Below are positions 43,451 to 52,937 of a DNA stretch of 64,000 nt, piece by piece. Below the pieces are notes generated by a model, which was given only the letters and a program-made list of their open reading frames with translations, searched no databases and was not told the DNA's origin. Both the position numbers and the translations under genes were made by a program. Source of the DNA: Acidobacteriota bacterium (GTDB lineage Bacteria; Zixibacteria; MSB-5A5; GN15; FEB-12). The stretch is from contig DATKXK010000010.1 in NCBI GenBank assembly GCA_035529075.1, positions 229,401 to 293,400 of the forward strand, written 5' to 3'. Each line of letters starts with the position of its first letter. Positions within the stretch are counted from its first letter, which is position 1.

Positions 43451-44110
43451 GTGAATCTTAGCAAATGTCCCAACTGTGGTGCGGCTCCCGGGGGCCGGCC
43501 GAAGTTCTGTCCCGAATGCGGAACGCCGCTGTCGGATCGGAAGAGACCGACCCGGAACGCCAGGCATGGCAGAAGATCAGCCACCGTCGACCGGTGGGGC
43601 TGGGTGATGATACTCGGTGCTCTTGTGATCGTGACCGCAGGGTATTTCGTTTTCAAAGGCGCCGGGCGGGCTTCGACGTCCTCGGAACGTCCGGAAACGT
43701 CGCAAGAAGGAACCGCAGCGGCTATGACGAGCATGCTCGATCAGCTTCCCAACGATTACGCCACCCTTGTGAGCATGGGTAACCAATTCATGGACGAGAG
43801 GAACTTCACGGTCGCCGCCGAGATCTACCGGAGGGCGCTGTCAATCGATGGAACGTCCCCGGACGTGCGCACCGATTACGGTGCCTGCCTGCACGGGATG
43901 GGTCTTGCCGAGCAGGCACTCCAGGAGTTCTCTCAGGTTGTGCGCAACCATCCCGAGCACAGCGTCGCGCATTACAACCTCGCGATTGTATACAATGAAC
44001 TCGGCCAGATCGACTCGGCCCGCTACTACTGGCAAACGTTTCTTGACCTTGAACCGGATGGCCGTGGGTCAGACGCAGCGCGGCAGTACCTTAAGGGCCT
44101 CGAGGGGTAG
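43451..44110 (+). CDS. zinc ribbon - membrane span - TPR protein
   Basis: The GTG at 43451 follows AGAGGTG and starts right at the zinc ribbon (VNLSKCPNCGAAPGGRPKFC, then PECG). The 219-residue product has a basic stretch, one membrane span (WVMILGALVIVTAGYFVF), and about three TPR repeats (LVSMGNQFMDERNFTVAAEI.., VRTDYGACLHGMGLAEQALQ). The architecture is a short form of the 16924-19107 protein and suggests a family with cytoplasmic zinc ribbon and periplasmic TPRs. A candidate promoter (TTGCCG, 16 bases, TATATT at 43413) lies upstream. Confidence 0.8.
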   Translation: MNLSKCPNCGAAPGGRPKFCPECGTPLSDRKRPTRNARHGRRSATVDRWGWVMILGALVIVTAGYFVFKGAGRASTSSERPETSQEGTAAAMTSMLDQLPNDYATLVSMGNQFMDERNFTVAAEIYRRALSIDGTSPDVRTDYGACLHGMGLAEQALQEFSQVVRNHPEHSVAHYNLAIVYNELGQIDSARYYWQTFLDLEPDGRGSDAARQYLKGLEG

Positions 44111-44285
44111 AAGCGTCGCCGGCCTCCGGGCCGGACTGAAGGCGACTGGGCCTCGACTCGGGTCGCGATCCCCGGTGCGAACATGTTTGGGTTCCTGATC
44201 TTCTGTCCTGACGGCGGCGGATGCCTGCTGCCGCTCGCGTGTTTTTTCCCTTGAACGACCGGTGGGGCTGCGTTTTCTTAAAGGT

Positions 44286-44999
44286 ATGAGGGCTTCCGTT
44301 GTCAAGGCGCGGGCATGGCTGGACGCAGCCATCGACTTTGCTTTTCCTCCGCTCTGTCTCGGATGCGGGGAATTCGTTCCAGAGGGTGTGTCCGTCTGCC
44401 GGCGTTGCCTGCAGAGAATAGACCGCTTCGAATATCCCATCTGCCTGACCTGCTCGAATGCCGTGGAGCGGGGGAGTCGTTGTACGCTGTGCGGTGCCGA
44501 CTCACTTTTGCTCTTCGCATATGGCAACTATGTCGATCCGCTGAAGCAAATCGTCGTCCAGTTCAAGTTTCGCGGCATCAGGACGCCTGCCCGACTGTTT
44601 GCCTCCCTGCTCGCCGAGAAGTACTCTGAGCGCATTCAGTCCCTGGGGGCTGATCTGCTGGTGCCGATTCCGCTGCACATGTCCAGAGAATACCATCGCG
44701 GATACAATCAGGCCCTGCTGCTGGCTAAAGAGCTGGAATGCCGGTTGCACGTTACATGCGACGATGGTCGCATATTCCGGGTCAGGAAGCGCCGGCCTCA
44801 GACGCGATTACGGAAAACGGATCGGGCCAGTAACATCAGGGGAGTGTTCAGGGCGGTGCCGTCCGGCGGCCAGGGCCGTCGAGTCATCCTTGTCGATGAC
44901 GTGGTCACGAGCGGCGCCACCGTAAGGGAGGCCCGCAATGAGCTCAGCCAGGCCGGCTGTACGGTCGTGGCCGTGATAGCCATCGGGCACGGGTTGTGA
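44286..44999 (+). CDS. comF: ComF-family phosphoribosyltransferase-like protein
   Basis: A 237-residue protein, ATG at 44286 after AAAGG. The N-terminus carries a zinc-finger-like cysteine set (PPLCLGCGEFVPEGVSVCRRC, ICLTC, CTLCG). A type I PRTase domain follows, with the PRPP loop VILVDDVVTSGATVREA. In competent bacteria ComF/GntX helps process incoming DNA strands; the enzymatic reaction is not established. It directly precedes the xer gene by one base, suggesting a DNA-handling pair. Confidence 0.9.
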   Translation: MRASVVKARAWLDAAIDFAFPPLCLGCGEFVPEGVSVCRRCLQRIDRFEYPICLTCSNAVERGSRCTLCGADSLLLFAYGNYVDPLKQIVVQFKFRGIRTPARLFASLLAEKYSERIQSLGADLLVPIPLHMSREYHRGYNQALLLAKELECRLHVTCDDGRIFRVRKRRPQTRLRKTDRASNIRGVFRAVPSGGQGRRVILVDDVVTSGATVREARNELSQAGCTVVAVIAIGHGL

Positions 45000-45000
45000 C

Positions 45001-45909
45001 ATGGCCGACACGTTTGAATTTCTTATCGATGATTTCCTGCAGCATCTCAAGCTGGAGCGGGGGCTGGCCCCGAACAGCCTTGCGGCCTATCGGGCTGACC
45101 TTAAGGAAGCCAGGCAGGGACTGCGCGTTGACGACCCCCGCCTGGTATCCCCGACGGCTGTGTGCGGGCATTTCGGTAATCTGGCCCGTCTGGGTCGCAA
45201 ACCCGCGACGCTCGCGCGCAAGATTTCCAGTATCAAACACTTCTTCGAGTATCTGAAAGATATCGCTCTGGTGGCGGAAAACCCGGCACTGGCGTACGCC
45301 GCTCCCAAAATCTCACGCTATCATCCCGACTACATTTCGCCGGGGGAAATCGACGGCCTTATCAACGCCGTGAGCCCGGGTTCGAGAACTGCCGCCCGCG
45401 ACCGGGCGATTATCGAGGTGCTGTACGGCTGTGGGTTGCGCCTTTCTGAGCTGATCAACCTCAAGCTCTCCTACATCGAGTTTGAAGCCGGTTTCGTCAG
45501 GGTTACCGGCAAGGGAAACAAGCAGAGGCTGGTGCCGCTGGGGGACCCGGCCCGGCAGGCGCTGGAGGCGTTTATGGACTCGGACCAGACCGCGCGGGCC
45601 GCGCCGTTTCGCGACCTGGTGTTTGTCAACCGGACCGGCAAACCGTACTCGCGGGTGGGTATCTGGAAGGTAGTGAAAAGGCTGGTCAGGGCCGCCGGGA
45701 TAGCCAAGCGCGTCACTCCTCACACGTTTCGCCATTCCTTTGCCACGCATCTTCTTGAAGGCGGCGCCGACCTGCGGGTGGTACAAGAAATGCTCGGTCA
45801 TGCCGATATATCTACGACGGAGATCTACACCCGAATCGACCGGGATTATATCGTTGCAGAACATCGAAAATATCACCCTCGAGAACTGGCCGGATTCAAA
45901 AGGGACTAA
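45001..45909 (+). CDS. tyrosine recombinase XerC/XerD
   Basis: A 302-residue recombinase with the N-terminal SAM-like core-binding domain (1-90) and the catalytic domain. Catalytic residues can be assigned: R147 (YGCGLRLSE), K171, H241-xx-R244 (HTFRHSFATH), H267 (LGHADI) and nucleophile Y276 (TEIYTRID). Length and motifs fit the chromosome-dimer-resolution enzymes rather than a phage integrase. XerC and XerD cannot be distinguished without comparison. It follows comF by one base and overlaps the GGDEF-variant gene. Confidence 0.93.
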   Translation: MADTFEFLIDDFLQHLKLERGLAPNSLAAYRADLKEARQGLRVDDPRLVSPTAVCGHFGNLARLGRKPATLARKISSIKHFFEYLKDIALVAENPALAYAAPKISRYHPDYISPGEIDGLINAVSPGSRTAARDRAIIEVLYGCGLRLSELINLKLSYIEFEAGFVRVTGKGNKQRLVPLGDPARQALEAFMDSDQTARAAPFRDLVFVNRTGKPYSRVGIWKVVKRLVRAAGIAKRVTPHTFRHSFATHLLEGGADLRVVQEMLGHADISTTEIYTRIDRDYIVAEHRKYHPRELAGFKRD

Positions 45910-46852
45910 TGCGGTCTCGAAGCCCACTTTCCATTTTGCGATCAAGCAGTCTGAAATCAGTCTGGATTTCCACCTCAGGCAGTTCTTTCGCGAGGAGGAA
46001 GTCTCGTTTCACTACTTCCGGGATTTCATTGACCTGAATACGATCTGTCTGCGGTATGCCGTCGATGCGATTCTCATCGGCGGCAAGTCACTGTTTCTAA
46101 GAGAGTTAGAGCTAACCCGGGCCATCAAGAACAACATCCAACTATCCATCGTTCCGGTTATCCTCTATCATCCGTCTCCGGCCAAGGACATCATCATCGC
46201 TGCCTATGAAAACGGTGCCGAGGAGTTCATCTACGGTGAGTGGATTGACAGGTTCGTGGAGGTTCGGATTCGCCGCGTCGTTGAACGCAGCCGCAGGGAC
46301 CTCTCGGTCAACCCGACCACCCGGCTCCCCGGACCGGCCATGATCGAGCGGGAGATCGAGCGCCAGATGAGTCTTGGCGAAGAGTTCGCCGTATGCTACG
46401 CCGACCTCGATAACTTCAAGGCCTACAACGACTACTACGGATACGCCTACGGCGACCGCATCATCCGCATGACCGGCCGGGTCCTGAAGGACATCGTATA
46501 CGATCTGTGCCAGGAGGGGTTTGTCGGTCACATCGCCGGTGATGATTTCATCTGCGTCATTCCGCGAGATCTCGTCGATGAAACCTGCTACTGGGTGATC
46601 AAGTGCTTTGACGCTTTTGTCCAGTTCAGGTACAGCGAAGAAGACAGGGACCGCGGATTCATCGTGACGACCAACCGTCGGGGGATCGTCGAGCGGTTTC
46701 CCATTCTCAGTATCTCGATTGCAGTTATCATCAACGAAGAGGGCAAGTTCCGGCATATTGGCGAGCTGTCCAAGATGCTGGCAGACCTCAAGAAAGCCAC
46801 CAAGGCCATGCCCGGCTCCAATTACATGATTGAGCGGCGGAAGAAGTACTGA
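45854..46852 (+). CDS. receiver-like - variant GGDEF (AGDDF) protein
   Basis: The frame begins inside xer; I choose the TTG at 45854 (56-base overlap), giving 332 residues, though an in-frame ATG at 45800 cannot be excluded. Residues about 20-140 resemble a degenerate receiver-type fold (YAVDAILIGG, VPVILYH, NGAEEFIYGEW). A GGDEF-like domain follows: YADLDNFKAYNDYYGYAYGD is the typical metal-binding region, and the signature is AGDDF in place of GGDEF, with the essential aspartate retained. A 60-residue lineage-specific stretch separates the later part. Diguanylate cyclase activity is plausible but unproven. Confidence 0.7.
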   Translation: MQNIENITLENWPDSKGTNAVSKPTFHFAIKQSEISLDFHLRQFFREEEVSFHYFRDFIDLNTICLRYAVDAILIGGKSLFLRELELTRAIKNNIQLSIVPVILYHPSPAKDIIIAAYENGAEEFIYGEWIDRFVEVRIRRVVERSRRDLSVNPTTRLPGPAMIEREIERQMSLGEEFAVCYADLDNFKAYNDYYGYAYGDRIIRMTGRVLKDIVYDLCQEGFVGHIAGDDFICVIPRDLVDETCYWVIKCFDAFVQFRYSEEDRDRGFIVTTNRRGIVERFPILSISIAVIINEEGKFRHIGELSKMLADLKKATKAMPGSNYMIERRKKY

Positions 46853-47320
46853 CCAGAGTCCTCCGGCGCAGCCGAGCATCGGCTCGAGGCTGTTTCGCCG
46901 GACCGTCATCCAAAAACAAAACCTCTTTCTCAAAATTCGCGTGCGAAATGGCACCAGTCCCATTATATTACTTATAATTACTCCGGGCTGAGCATCGCAG
47001 ATTCAAAGAGTTACTCAAGGGGTCGATCAGATCGCGCTGAGCGCTTAAAGACTCGGCGCAAGGAGTACGGCAATTTCACAGGATAGTCGGATCCTGTTTG
47101 CACCGGCTGGCAATTCCCCCCTAAATTACTCCGATTTTCGGGATCCGGCTTTTGTATACAGCACCAAATTTGCTCAGACTTAGTGTAATCACCTAAGGCT
47201 CTAACCATCTACTCTTTGCAGAAAGGAGCTAGCCTACTGCAAGAAAGCGAGATGAGACAAGACGGTTCTTGAAATCAGGAAGTAACTAATCACAATTGAA
47301 GAGGATTGAAGGGGAATGAT
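46853..47320 (+). other. 470-base gap before the SdrD-like lipoprotein
   Basis: No gene is supported. The stretch is AT-richer than its surroundings around 46960-46985 and contains AATTACTCCG twice (near 46976 and 47125). I see no clear promoter hexamers or terminator. The last bases (GAAGGGG) form the ribosome site of the next gene. Confidence 0.5.
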
Positions 47321-48781
47321 ATGATTCGGATTACAAACTATGTGCTTTTGTTTGCACTGTTGATGCTTGTGGTGGGTGGGTGCTCTAGGGACTACAGCCC
47401 GGTGGACTCGCAGGCACCGGCTGACGTTGGTCGTGCTGCGGCGCCGGGGCTGAGTCTGGCGGCTGAAGATACCTTCAAGTCGGCTACCCTGTACGTTAAC
47501 GTGATCGAGCCCAGTGGCCAGCCGGTTAACGTGCACCGGATAACGAACTCCTGGGAAGAGATGACGGTCACGTGGAACAATTTCGCTGCTGCCTTTGCAC
47601 CGGAAACTTGGGGCTCCTTCACGGCCGACGGCGCCGACTGGCGCTCGACGGACGTTACGGCGCTGGTACAGGCCTGGATGAACGGCACGTATGATAACTA
47701 CGGTTTCCTGCTGGATCAGTTCGACCCCGACTATCCCCGGACCAAGTACTTCAGCCGGGAAGCGAGCGCCAACCAGCCGTACCTCGAAGTCTGCTACGAG
47801 ACGGACGGCGGCGAGGAGTGCACAAACATCTTCCCGGTCGCCGACGCGTACATTTTCGAGTATACGCCGGATGAGAACCGGGGTGATTCTCCGTTCCTGT
47901 ATACCGGCCGTTACGAGGAAGGCGGGCCTGAGAAGCAAACGTTGATCAGGTTTGAACTGCCCGTGATGCCTGAACTCGCCGCTATCGGTGACTTCGTCTG
48001 GCACGACGAGAACATGGACGGCATCCAGGACGGTGGTGAAGCCGGTGTTGCCGGTGTGACCGTCAATCTTTACGACTGCGAAGATGTTCTGCTTGCCACG
48101 ACGGTTACGGACGGCAGCGGGTACTACCTCTTTTCGGACCTGACCCCGGGCGGCTACTATGTCGAGTTCGTTTTGCCGATGGGGTACGTGTTCAGTCCGA
48201 AGGACCAGGGCATGGATGACGCCATGGACAGCGACGCCGATCTCATGACGGGCAAAACGGAGTGCACGACGCTGGATGCCGGGGAGACGGATCTTACCTG
48301 GGACGCCGGCATATACATGCCCGTTCAGGAGGGTTGCACGCACACTATCGGCTACTGGAAGACCCACGCCGGGTTCGGTCCGCAGGACGACGTCGTGACG
48401 CCGCTGCTGCCGATCTGGCTCGGTACGGCGGGTGGCAGCAAGAGCCTTGCCGTGACCACCGCAGCTATCGCCGTGGACGTCCTGGAGATGAAGACGTACG
48501 GCAAGAACTCAAACGGCATCACCAAGCTGTACGCTCAGTTGCTCGGCGCCAAGCTTAGTATCGCGAGCGGAGCGAGCGGCTCGGATGTTGACGATATAAT
48601 TGCCGACGCCGATGCCTTCCTTGCCGACCACGACTGGATGGACTGGGATGGCCTGAGCGATGAGGATCGGCAGATGGTCCTTGATTGGCAGGGCACCCTT
48701 GATGATTACAACAATGGCGATATCGGCCCGGGTCATTGTGACGAGATCGACGGGCATTCGCAGGAGTTTGACAACAGATAA
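47321..48781 (+). CDS. surface lipoprotein with DNRLRE-like and SdrD_B-like domains
   Basis: The ATG at 47321 follows GAAGGGG. The 486-residue product has a lipoprotein signal (LLMLVVGGC). An N-terminal beta domain shows the DNRLRE/CBM96 pattern (DTFKSATLYVNV, SWEEMTVTWNN, DVTALVQAWMNGTYDNYGFLL). An SdrD_B-like Ig domain follows (IGDFVWHDENMDGIQDGGEA, GVTVNLYDCED, GYYLFSDLTPGGYYVEF). The last 145 residues start CTHTIGYWKTHAGFG, a motif seen in many secreted proteins of unknown function. An adhesive or structural surface role is likely. It ends at an intrinsic terminator. Confidence 0.8.
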   Translation: MIRITNYVLLFALLMLVVGGCSRDYSPVDSQAPADVGRAAAPGLSLAAEDTFKSATLYVNVIEPSGQPVNVHRITNSWEEMTVTWNNFAAAFAPETWGSFTADGADWRSTDVTALVQAWMNGTYDNYGFLLDQFDPDYPRTKYFSREASANQPYLEVCYETDGGEECTNIFPVADAYIFEYTPDENRGDSPFLYTGRYEEGGPEKQTLIRFELPVMPELAAIGDFVWHDENMDGIQDGGEAGVAGVTVNLYDCEDVLLATTVTDGSGYYLFSDLTPGGYYVEFVLPMGYVFSPKDQGMDDAMDSDADLMTGKTECTTLDAGETDLTWDAGIYMPVQEGCTHTIGYWKTHAGFGPQDDVVTPLLPIWLGTAGGSKSLAVTTAAIAVDVLEMKTYGKNSNGITKLYAQLLGAKLSIASGASGSDVDDIIADADAFLADHDWMDWDGLSDEDRQMVLDWQGTLDDYNNGDIGPGHCDEIDGHSQEFDNR

Positions 48782-48804
48782 GAGGGGGGAGACGTAGATC
48801 GAGC

Positions 48805-48841
48805 AGCCCACGGGTATGTCTCTTGCCCGTGGGCTTTTTTT
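48805..48841 (+). terminator. intrinsic terminator of the SdrD-like lipoprotein gene
   Basis: AGCCCACGGG (48805-48814) pairs with CCCGTGGGCT (48826-48835), followed by T residues to 48841. Confidence 0.9.
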
Positions 48842-48884
48842 GTGCCGGTGACCGTATCAGTCAGTGTGGACGGCTGCCTCGCCG

Positions 48885-50234
48885 CTACTGGATCGTCAGG
48901 GGCCCAGAGGCGACTTCCTTTCGAATCCCTGCCCCGATCACGACGATATGAATCTCATAGCTGCCTGCCGGTGCGTCGGTCCGCCTGATTGTAAAGGAGA
49001 CCGGGATGGTGCTGGACCCCTGCGGGGCAGTCGTAGCCATCGGATTTCCACCCGGATCGAAGCCGGAGACATAGGCCTGCCCGCCGGCCTGGGTGACGAG
49101 GTAGGAAATCGTAACCGGCACCGGGGCGTCGGCAACCGTGGTGATCGTCACCCTGCCGGTGACAGTCCCGCCGGCCTGGTCCCAGGCAGGCTGTGTTTCA
49201 TAGGCCACGTCGAGACTGAATGCGCCCACGTATACGGTCGCTATCAATGCGGCCAGGACGGGCCCGCCACCGTCCGGGACTGCTTTGAGAATCAGGGCAT
49301 AGCTGCCTGACATGGCCTGGCCTGCGGTCAGTTCAAACTTGCCTCCAAAAGATGGAGATCCGGGACCAAGCGTACCGGTCGCCTGCTCAAAGCGCACGGT
49401 GCCGCCGTCGTCCACGAACGGGCCGACGGCCTGCAGCATGACATCGACTGCTTCCCCCTGAACGTAGTTCGCGCTGTACATGCCGGTGCCGGTGCCGCCG
49501 GGGCCGAAACCGGTGGGGACGTCCGCTGCAAGCTCCACTTTCAGAAAACCGCAGAGAGTACCGACGGTCTCGACAAGCATAGAGTATGCCTCGTTTGCCG
49601 AGGTGCTGTTAGTGCAGGGGTCGGGGGCGGTTATACTCGTGAGAGTTCCCTGTTCCTCGGCCGTGAGGTTGTAACCCGCGGCCATGATCCTGACCCCGTC
49701 GGCTTTCAGCCCGGCGGCGATGTTGAGCAGCTGGTTGCAGGTACCATCGGCTTGTGAACAGAAACCGCCGTCGGTCACGATCACGAGGAACTTGGGCCGG
49801 TGGGTGTCCTCGGTCAGCAGGTTACCGGCCATATCGAAGGCAGTGACCATGTCTGACGAACCGGCGGCGGTGAGGGCTTCGAGGGCGTCGACAAATGATT
49901 GCCTGTTCTCATCTGTGACTACTTCCATGCCCCAGGCCGCCGTCCCGGCGTTTTGCTCGAACGTATGCAGGCCCATGTTCCAGCGCCCGGAAGGCACGGT
50001 CTGTACGACGTCGCCTGCCGCGCCGGCCATCCATTGAAGAAGGCTGAGGCCGCCGCCGATGTCCTGGCCCATAGTCTCACCGACGTCAAAAAGGAACATG
50101 GCCGCCAGGTCGCACTCCATGTTGGCCTCGGCTGTCAGCCCCGGTTTTTCAGGGGCCTTCGTACCGCACGAAAGCGCCAGGCTGAGTGCAAGAGCAGCGA
50201 CCAACCAGCCTGCAAACCGACATTTTCTGGCCAT
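48885..50234 (-). CDS. lipoprotein with VWA-like domain lacking a canonical MIDAS
   Basis: The ATG at 50234 follows GGAGGTATACC. The 449-residue product has a lipoprotein signal (ALALSLALSC). Residues about 40-240 have a von Willebrand A fold, with the first strand and loop AAMFLFDVGETMGQDIGGGL and a conserved FLVIVTDGGFC. The usual DxSxS metal site reads DVGET, so metal binding may be lost or altered. The C-terminal half contains two or three Ig-like beta domains (QAVGPFVDDGGTVRFEQATG; PVTISYLVTQAGGQAYVSGF). It probably binds partners at the cell surface. It is convergent with the previous lipoprotein. Confidence 0.78.
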   Translation of the reverse strand: MARKCRFAGWLVAALALSLALSCGTKAPEKPGLTAEANMECDLAAMFLFDVGETMGQDIGGGLSLLQWMAGAAGDVVQTVPSGRWNMGLHTFEQNAGTAAWGMEVVTDENRQSFVDALEALTAAGSSDMVTAFDMAGNLLTEDTHRPKFLVIVTDGGFCSQADGTCNQLLNIAAGLKADGVRIMAAGYNLTAEEQGTLTSITAPDPCTNSTSANEAYSMLVETVGTLCGFLKVELAADVPTGFGPGGTGTGMYSANYVQGEAVDVMLQAVGPFVDDGGTVRFEQATGTLGPGSPSFGGKFELTAGQAMSGSYALILKAVPDGGGPVLAALIATVYVGAFSLDVAYETQPAWDQAGGTVTGRVTITTVADAPVPVTISYLVTQAGGQAYVSGFDPGGNPMATTAPQGSSTIPVSFTIRRTDAPAGSYEIHIVVIGAGIRKEVASGPLTIQ

Positions 50235-50462
50235 GGTATACCTCCAGTGTGTTAGGTGTTGTCCGAAGGGCGAGCCCGATGAACCGTCGAGTTGATATGG
50301 AATCTGAGTTTCCAACCTACCCGAAGTGGCACGGGCAGGCAAGGCTTTTTGTGCCGGCGCAAGTCGTTCGGTAAGGAGGCTCACCGGCCACTACGCTGAA
50401 GCGGCCTGCCACCGACGGGCATGCCGAGGCGGTCGGAGTAACACGTTGGGGCAGAAATAATT

Positions 50463-50489
50463 AACGGCCCCGGTGGGAACGGGGCCGTT
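50463..50489 (-). terminator. terminator of the OPT transporter gene
   Basis: AACGGCCCCG (50463-50472) pairs with CGGGGCCGTT (50480-50489). On the minus strand it lies about 30 bases past the transporter stop and is followed by an AT-rich tract. Confidence 0.7.
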
Positions 50490-50520
50490 TGTTCGCTCTA
50501 ATGGCGGAGCCGGACAATCG

Positions 50521-52506
50521 CTATTTCCTGAAACCCCTGAAGGCCATGTGGGCCAGGACAGCGGTAAGACACCCGAAGAGGATCAGGGCTAACCACGGGC
50601 CGAAACTGCCCGTGAGGGTGTTGAGCATGCCCAGATGACTGTCGTAAAAGGCGGCGTAGCCTCCCCACGAGCCGATGAGGAAGGCGGTCACTACGCCCAC
50701 CAGCGCATCCCCGGCCACGAGGCCGGATGAGAAAAGGATACCTCGGAGATTTCTCTCGCTGTAGTCGGCCGATCGGGTATATCTTTTGACCAGGAGCGCA
50801 ATGAGCCCGCCGGTCATGATCGGCGTGGAAAGGGAAAGGGGCAGGTACAGCCCGATTGCGAACGGCAGTGACCCGATCCCCAGTAACTCAACCGCGAGGG
50901 CGATCATGCCACCCACAAGTATCGGCGCCCAGGGCAGGTTGGCGTTCATAACTCCCTTAACGACGGTTGCCATCACATTGGCCTGCGGGGCCAGCAAGGG
51001 CGTGCGCTCGGTGGCGCCCTCGACAAAGCCGAACGCCTCATTGAGGTAGTACACGGTGAACCCCATGGCCAGGGCGGGAAAGATCAGTCCTATGAACTCG
51101 GTCAACTGCTGTTTGCGAGGTGTGGCTCCGAGCAGATAGCCGGTCTTGAGGTCCTGGGCTATATCACCGGACATGCAGACGGCGATGCAGACGATGGTGC
51201 CGACCGACATGGTGGTGATCATCCCGCTTACCCCTGAAACGCCGAAGTAGATCAGAATCAGCGAGGTTACCAGCAGGGTCGCGATGGTCATGCCGGAGAC
51301 CGGCGAGGAAGACGACCCCACCAGTCCGACAATGCGGGCGGCCACGACGACAAAGAAGAAGCCGAACAGCACGGCCAGCGCCGCGCCGAGAAGGTGCAGT
51401 TGGGTCCCCGGCAGCAGCCAGATGGCGACGACCACTACGGCCACTCCGAGAAGAACCCACTTCATCGGCAGATCCTGCGAGGTGCGGGGAGTTTCGGTTT
51501 CGATTCCTTTCCTCCCGATCAACTGACCGAACCCCTGGCTGAACGAGGAGATGATCACCGGGAACGACTTGATAAGGGAGACGAATCCTCCGACCGCGAC
51601 CGCCCCGACGCCCAGGTACTTGATATAATTGTTGCGCAGTTGTGCGCTGTCCATCTCAGGGATGGGGATATTCCCGGGTGTAATAATGACGTCTGGAATC
51701 TGGGCGCCGATGAACGCCAGCAGCGGACCGATTCCCAGGTAACCGAGAACAGCCCCGCTGAGCATAAGGGCGGCGATTCTCGGACCGATGATGTACCCAA
51801 CGCCGAGCAGCGCCGGGGTGGCGTCGATGCCGACCGTCCCGCCCTTCAGGAACCTCTGGAAATCATAGTTGACCGATTCAGACCACGTTCTCAGCAGGTC
51901 GTAACCGATTTTATACAGAGCCCCGAGACCGATGCCCATAAAGACCATGCGCGCCTTGCCGCCGCCCTCGTCGCCGGCCACGATTATCTCGGCGCACGCC
52001 GTCCCCTCGGGAAAGCGCAAAGTTCCGTGCTCCCGCTCCACAAGGTAACGACGAAGCGGAATCATAAGCAGAATGCCCAGCGTTCCGCCGAGGATCGACA
52101 GCCAGAAGATCTGGGCTTTGGAAATGTTGTGCAAGTAGCCCTGGGCCACCAATTGCTGGTCGGTTGCCCAGATGAAAAAGGCCGGAACGGTGAAGATGAT
52201 TCCGGCGGCCAGTGATTCCCCCGCCGAGCCTACGGTCTGTACGATGTTGTTTTCCAGAACCGTCACATTCTTGCCGAACATCAGCCGAAGGACGGCCATG
52301 GATATTACGGCCGCCGGGATGGAGGCCGATACGGTCATGCCGAATTTCAGCCCCAAATAGGCGTTAGCCACGCCGAATACGACTGAGATAATGATGCCCA
52401 GAATGATGGCTTTCCAGGTAACTTCGGCGATGTTCTCGCTGGCCGGAACAAAGGGGGTGAAGGACGCAGCGTTATTGGCTTTGCTGCCGGTCGTAGAGTT
52501 GTCCAC
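50521..52506 (-). CDS. OPT-family oligopeptide/metal-chelate transporter
   Basis: A 661-residue membrane protein with about 14-16 hydrophobic spans, starting at GTG after GGAGG. Family signatures are the early VFGVANAYLGLKFGMTVSAS and AAVISMAVLR, the LENNIVQTVGSAGESLAAGI stretch, RRYLVEREHGTLRFPEGTAC and the later DIAQDLKTGYLLGATPRKQQ. OPT proteins import oligopeptides or metal-siderophore complexes by proton symport; the substrate is unknown. It is monocistronic with its own promoter and terminator. Confidence 0.93.
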   Translation of the reverse strand: MDNSTTGSKANNAASFTPFVPASENIAEVTWKAIILGIIISVVFGVANAYLGLKFGMTVSASIPAAVISMAVLRLMFGKNVTVLENNIVQTVGSAGESLAAGIIFTVPAFFIWATDQQLVAQGYLHNISKAQIFWLSILGGTLGILLMIPLRRYLVEREHGTLRFPEGTACAEIIVAGDEGGGKARMVFMGIGLGALYKIGYDLLRTWSESVNYDFQRFLKGGTVGIDATPALLGVGYIIGPRIAALMLSGAVLGYLGIGPLLAFIGAQIPDVIITPGNIPIPEMDSAQLRNNYIKYLGVGAVAVGGFVSLIKSFPVIISSFSQGFGQLIGRKGIETETPRTSQDLPMKWVLLGVAVVVVAIWLLPGTQLHLLGAALAVLFGFFFVVVAARIVGLVGSSSSPVSGMTIATLLVTSLILIYFGVSGVSGMITTMSVGTIVCIAVCMSGDIAQDLKTGYLLGATPRKQQLTEFIGLIFPALAMGFTVYYLNEAFGFVEGATERTPLLAPQANVMATVVKGVMNANLPWAPILVGGMIALAVELLGIGSLPFAIGLYLPLSLSTPIMTGGLIALLVKRYTRSADYSERNLRGILFSSGLVAGDALVGVVTAFLIGSWGGYAAFYDSHLGMLNTLTGSFGPWLALILFGCLTAVLAHMAFRGFRK

Positions 52507-52548
52507 GTGACCTCCGTGCGATGGGTGTGGCGCCGCTGAATTGCCCCT

Positions 52549-52576
52549 AAGTTAGCTCGCAGCATGAGAGTGTCAA
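52549..52576 (-). promoter_or_regulatory. promoter of the OPT transporter
   Basis: On the minus strand TTGACA (52576-52571), 16 bases and TAACTT (52554-52549), about 43 bases before the GTG. Confidence 0.5.
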
Positions 52577-52908
52577 GTGATTAGTCGAATCCTGGTGCCC
52601 GGGACACCCTACCCTTGCGCCGGTACTGCCGCCGCACGGTGCACCCGGTACTACGCGCAGAAACTGCGACGGGCACGAACCTTCCAATCGCCGGGCGGAC
52701 CCGTGCGAAGGGCCTCTCTTTTCGGGAACAATCGCACGCTGGCGGGTGTATTAAAAGGCAGAGGCGCCGGTGTCACCAGTATGCGGGTCAGCGAGCTGTC
52801 AGGGCCGGGCTCATGGACTTTTCGGAAGGTCCCTGAATACAGGATTGAAAGTTTTAGGGGCCGGCACCGTCTATATATGTAGAGTGTAAAGAGAACAAAG
52901 AAAAGGCC
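52577..52908. other. 330-base gap without a supported gene
   Basis: The short frames here have no ribosome sites or recognisable products. GC-rich direct and inverted fragments are present but no clear terminator or RNA fold. Confidence 0.45.
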
Positions 52909-52937
52909 TTGACATCGGGAGGAAAAGATTGTACCAT
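52909..52937 (+). promoter_or_regulatory. promoter of the cohesin-like secreted protein
   Basis: TTGACA (52909-52914), 17 bases and TACCAT (52932-52937). The same -10 hexamer and spacing are found before mlaE (55501-55529). The leader would be about 160 bases. Confidence 0.6.
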
